Shown: in pieces, positions 62,216-64,000 of the stretch
Layout: every line of letters begins with the position of its first letter
Numbering within the stretch: the stretch's first letter is position 1
NCBI RefSeq assembly: GCF_040549485.1
Contig: NZ_JBEPTK010000007.1
Coordinates: 186,001 to 250,000 of the forward strand
Direction: 5' to 3'
From: Constrictibacter sp. MBR-5
GTDB taxonomy: Bacteria > Pseudomonadota > Alphaproteobacteria > JAJUGE01
DNA length: 64,000 nt
Notes under the pieces: model-generated
Told to the model about the DNA's origin: nothing
Database searches by the model: none
Seen by the model: the letters and a program-made list of their open reading frames with translations, nothing else
Program-made: the position numbers and the translations under genes

Positions 62216-62842
62216 ATGCCCAGATTGCCCATGCTCGCTTTGTCGGCGGCCCTCGCGGCCAGCGCCTGCACCGGGGACGGCCTCGGCGGGCGGAGCGCCG
62301 GGACAGCGGCGCCGTCGGGCACCTCGCACGACGATCCGCAGGGCGTCGAACTCAACTATTTCAAGCGGGCGCACGAAGGCACGATCCCGCTGCTGACCGG
62401 TAGCGGCGAGACGGCACAGGTTCGCGAGGTGGTCATCCGCACCGGGCGGGGCACCCTGGCCGCATCGGCGGCCGACGGGGTCGCCACGATCGACCAGAAC
62501 CGGCTGCGGCTCAGCGGCGCGCCGGTGGTTGGCGGACTCTTCCAGCACCGCTACAGCCTGGACGACATCCAGGAGCGCGACCGGGTCGGGACCGCCTATC
62601 TCGGCGAAGAACGGCTGTTCGTCGATCTCGACCGCAGCGACCGGTACCAGCCGGTCACTCGGATCGTCGTGCTGAACCAGCAGAACGCCCACGAACTCCA
62701 GGCGCCGCCGCGGTCCAGCCGCGACCTCAGCCTGCCGACCGGAACGCCGGCCGGCGGCGCTTACCTCAAGGACGGCGAGACGCTGATCGTCGTCATCGAG
62801 CCGACGATCCTGCGCAGCAACATCTTCAAGAACCTGCTGTAG
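62216..62842 (+). CDS. Small lipoprotein with secretin-like C-terminal segments
   Basis: A protein of 208 residues. A signal peptide with lipobox ASAC (C18) is followed by a Ser/Gly-rich linker. The central and C-terminal parts (GAPVVGGLFQHRYSL and GGAYLKDGETLIVVIEPTIL) recall the end of secretin beta-barrels, where a VGxLF stretch and a final ELLVxxxPxIL occur, but the length is far too short for a secretin pore. The ATG at 62216 has GGGAGA seven bases upstream. The function is unknown; it is not part of a secretion cluster here. It is divergent from the GST gene. Confidence 0.75.
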   Translation: MPRLPMLALSAALAASACTGDGLGGRSAGTAAPSGTSHDDPQGVELNYFKRAHEGTIPLLTGSGETAQVREVVIRTGRGTLAASAADGVATIDQNRLRLSGAPVVGGLFQHRYSLDDIQERDRVGTAYLGEERLFVDLDRSDRYQPVTRIVVLNQQNAHELQAPPRSSRDLSLPTGTPAGGAYLKDGETLIVVIEPTILRSNIFKNLL

Positions 62843-62858
62843 GTCTCGCCACTCCCAC

Positions 62859-62937
62859 TGTCATCGCCGGGCTCGACCCGGCGATTCACGGCCGCGTCTC
62901 CGGCCCCGGGTGCCCGGATCAAGTCCGGGCACGACAC
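62859..62937. repeat. Intergenic palindromic repeat (copy 2)
   Basis: The element is bounded by TGTCAT (62859) and CGACAC (62937). Each arm is a hairpin: CGCCGGGCTCGACCCGGCG (62865-62883) and GCCCGGATCAAGTCCGGGC (62912-62930). The layout and edge sequences match the copy at 27536-27616. It lies between the convergent lipoprotein and icd genes and could stop transcription from both sides. Confidence 0.78.
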
Positions 62938-62950
62938 GGGGTAAGGACGA

Positions 62951-64000
62951 TCAGGCGAGCGCCTTCTTCAGGTTCTCGTCCAGCTTGTCGAGGAACTGGG
63001 TCGTGGTCAGCCACTTCTGGTCAGGGCCGACGAGCAGCGCCAGGTCCTTGGTCATGTAGCCGGATTCGACCGTATCGATGCAGACCTTCTCCAGCGTCTC
63101 GGCGAAGTGGCTGACGTCCGGCGTGCCGTCGAACTGGCCGCGATAGTTCAGGCCACGTGTCCAGGCGAAGATCGACGCGATCGGGTTGGTCGACGTCTCC
63201 TTGCCCTGCTGGTGCTGGCGGTAGTGGCGCGTCACCGTGCCATGCGCCGCCTCGGCCTCGACCGTCTTTCCGTCCGGCGTCAGCAGGACCGAGGTCATCA
63301 GGCCCAGCGAGCCGAAGCCCTGCGCCACCGTGTCCGACTGCACGTCGCCGTCGTAGTTCTTACAGGCCCAGACGAACCCGCCGGACCACTTCAGTGCCGC
63401 CGCGACCATGTCGTCGATCAGGCGATGCTCGTAGGTTAGGCCCTTCGCCTTGAACTGGTCGGCGAACTCCTTGTCGAAGATCTCCTGGAAGATGTCCTTG
63501 AAGCGGCCGTCGTAATATTTGAGGATCGTGTTCTTGGTCGACAGATAGACCGGATAGCCGCGCTGCAGGCCGTAGTTGAACGACGACCGGGCGAAGCCGG
63601 CGATCGACTCGTCCAGGTTGTACATGGTCATCGCCACGCCGCCGCCCGGGAAGTCGAAGACTTCGCGCACCTCGGCGGGGCTGCCGTCGGCCGGCTGGAA
63701 CGTCACGGTCAGCTTGCCCGCACCCTTCACGACGAAGTCCGTCGCGCGATACTGGTCGCCGAAGGCGTGGCGGCCGATGACCATCGGCTGGGTCCAGCCC
63801 GGCACGAGGCGCGGCACGTTCTTGCAGATGATCGGCTCGCGGAAGATCGTGCCGCCGATGATGTTGCGCAGCGTGCCGTTCGGCGACTTCCACATCTGCT
63901 TCAGGCCGAATTCCTCGACCCGCTGCTCGTCCGGGGTGATCGTCGCGCACTTGACGCCGACGCCGTACTTCTTGATCGCGTTCGCGGCGTCGACCGTGAT
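62951..64000 (-). CDS. icd: NADP-dependent isocitrate dehydrogenase (5' end beyond window)
   Basis: The frame is open to the window edge, so 349 C-terminal residues of about 405 are seen. Family segments are [22 protein letters not shown] (substrate Ser and Arg region), [61 protein letters not shown] with the metal-binding Asp residues, and [30 protein letters not shown]. This is the eukaryote-like homodimeric IDH type common in alphaproteobacteria. It makes 2-oxoglutarate, the substrate of the dehydrogenase complex encoded at 27.6-30.3 kb. Confidence 0.95.
   Translation of the reverse strand: MTVDAANAIKKYGVGVKCATITPDEQRVEEFGLKQMWKSPNGTLRNIIGGTIFREPIICKNVPRLVPGWTQPMVIGRHAFGDQYRATDFVVKGAGKLTVTFQPADGSPAEVREVFDFPGGGVAMTMYNLDESIAGFARSSFNYGLQRGYPVYLSTKNTILKYYDGRFKDIFQEIFDKEFADQFKAKGLTYEHRLIDDMVAAALKWSGGFVWACKNYDGDVQSDTVAQGFGSLGLMTSVLLTPDGKTVEAEAAHGTVTRHYRQHQQGKETSTNPIASIFAWTRGLNYRGQFDGTPDVSHFAETLEKVCIDTVESGYMTKDLALLVGPDQKWLTTTQFLDKLDENLKKALA

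Noticed and set aside
1-64000. CRISPR arrays, insertion sequences, tRNA or rRNA genes, phage genes
   Set aside because: No regularly spaced repeats, no transposase or integrase-like protein, and no tRNA-like cloverleaf other than the tmRNA were found.

Overview
The window is a gene-dense, very GC-rich chromosomal segment, most likely from an alphaproteobacterium of the Rhodospirillales or a related order. The main evidence is a circularly permuted (two-piece) tmRNA gene, an alphaproteobacterial-type SspB, a plant-type glutamate-cysteine ligase, ThyX, the fxsA/timA/mltA neighbourhood and the rsmE-gshA/ubiA arrangement. I see no insertion sequence, CRISPR array, rRNA or tRNA gene. The assignment rests on gene content and motifs; no search was run.

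Layout. 1-4.1 kb: 3' part of a HerA-like ATPase, a DUF1272 zinc protein, an LprI-like secreted protein, a nitronate monooxygenase-like flavoprotein and a BNR-repeat beta-propeller. 4.3-12.1 kb: one tightly packed forward run consisting of a phosphonate monoester hydrolase/phosphodiesterase, a complete peptide-type ABC importer with a Tat-type binding protein, and a glycerophosphodiester phosphodiesterase. 12.1-16.5 kb: zinc-ribbon/thiolase pair, HxlR regulator divergent from an atypical SDR, and a kappa-GST/DsbA-like isomerase. 16.5-20 kb: membrane-bound alkaline-phosphatase-fold protein divergent from a small YLDPGTGS protein overlapping a methyltransferase. 20-27.5 kb: fused 1191-residue ABC exporter, GST, NTF2-like protein, MFS transporter, quinone oxidoreductase. 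27.6-30.3 kb: odhB-lpdA of the 2-oxoglutarate dehydrogenase complex. 30.4-36 kb: Cys-rich copper-storage-like protein, metallophosphoesterase, AEC transporter, PAS protein, and a secreted Cache-like protein paired with a chemoreceptor.

36-45.5 kb: SDR, gshA and rsmE, divergent from ubiA and a METTL20-like methyltransferase; then two TadE-like genes and a TadG-like gene, an OmpA-type lipoprotein and thyX. 45.6-50.7 kb: ssrA followed directly by sspB (the tag and the adaptor for tagged proteins), class I fumarase, a decayed terC fragment, and a LysR gene next to trxB. 50.8-64 kb: YhdP-like AsmA protein, glnE, bcp, two small unknowns, fxsA divergent from timA-mltA, a GST interrupted by one in-frame TGA, a small lipoprotein, and the 3' part of icd.

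The most interesting signal is at 61376-62053. A glutathione S-transferase reading frame is intact except for a single TGA exactly where the catalytic Cys of the Cys-Pro-Trp motif should be, and a hairpin follows at the distance expected of a bacterial SECIS. This is best explained as a selenocysteine-containing GST, although a nonsense mutation or a sequencing error cannot be excluded. Other notable items are the phosphodiester uptake/hydrolysis operon, the ssrA-sspB adjacency, the secreted Cache/chemoreceptor pair, the YLDPGTGS/methyltransferase/phosphatase-fold cluster and the terC relic.
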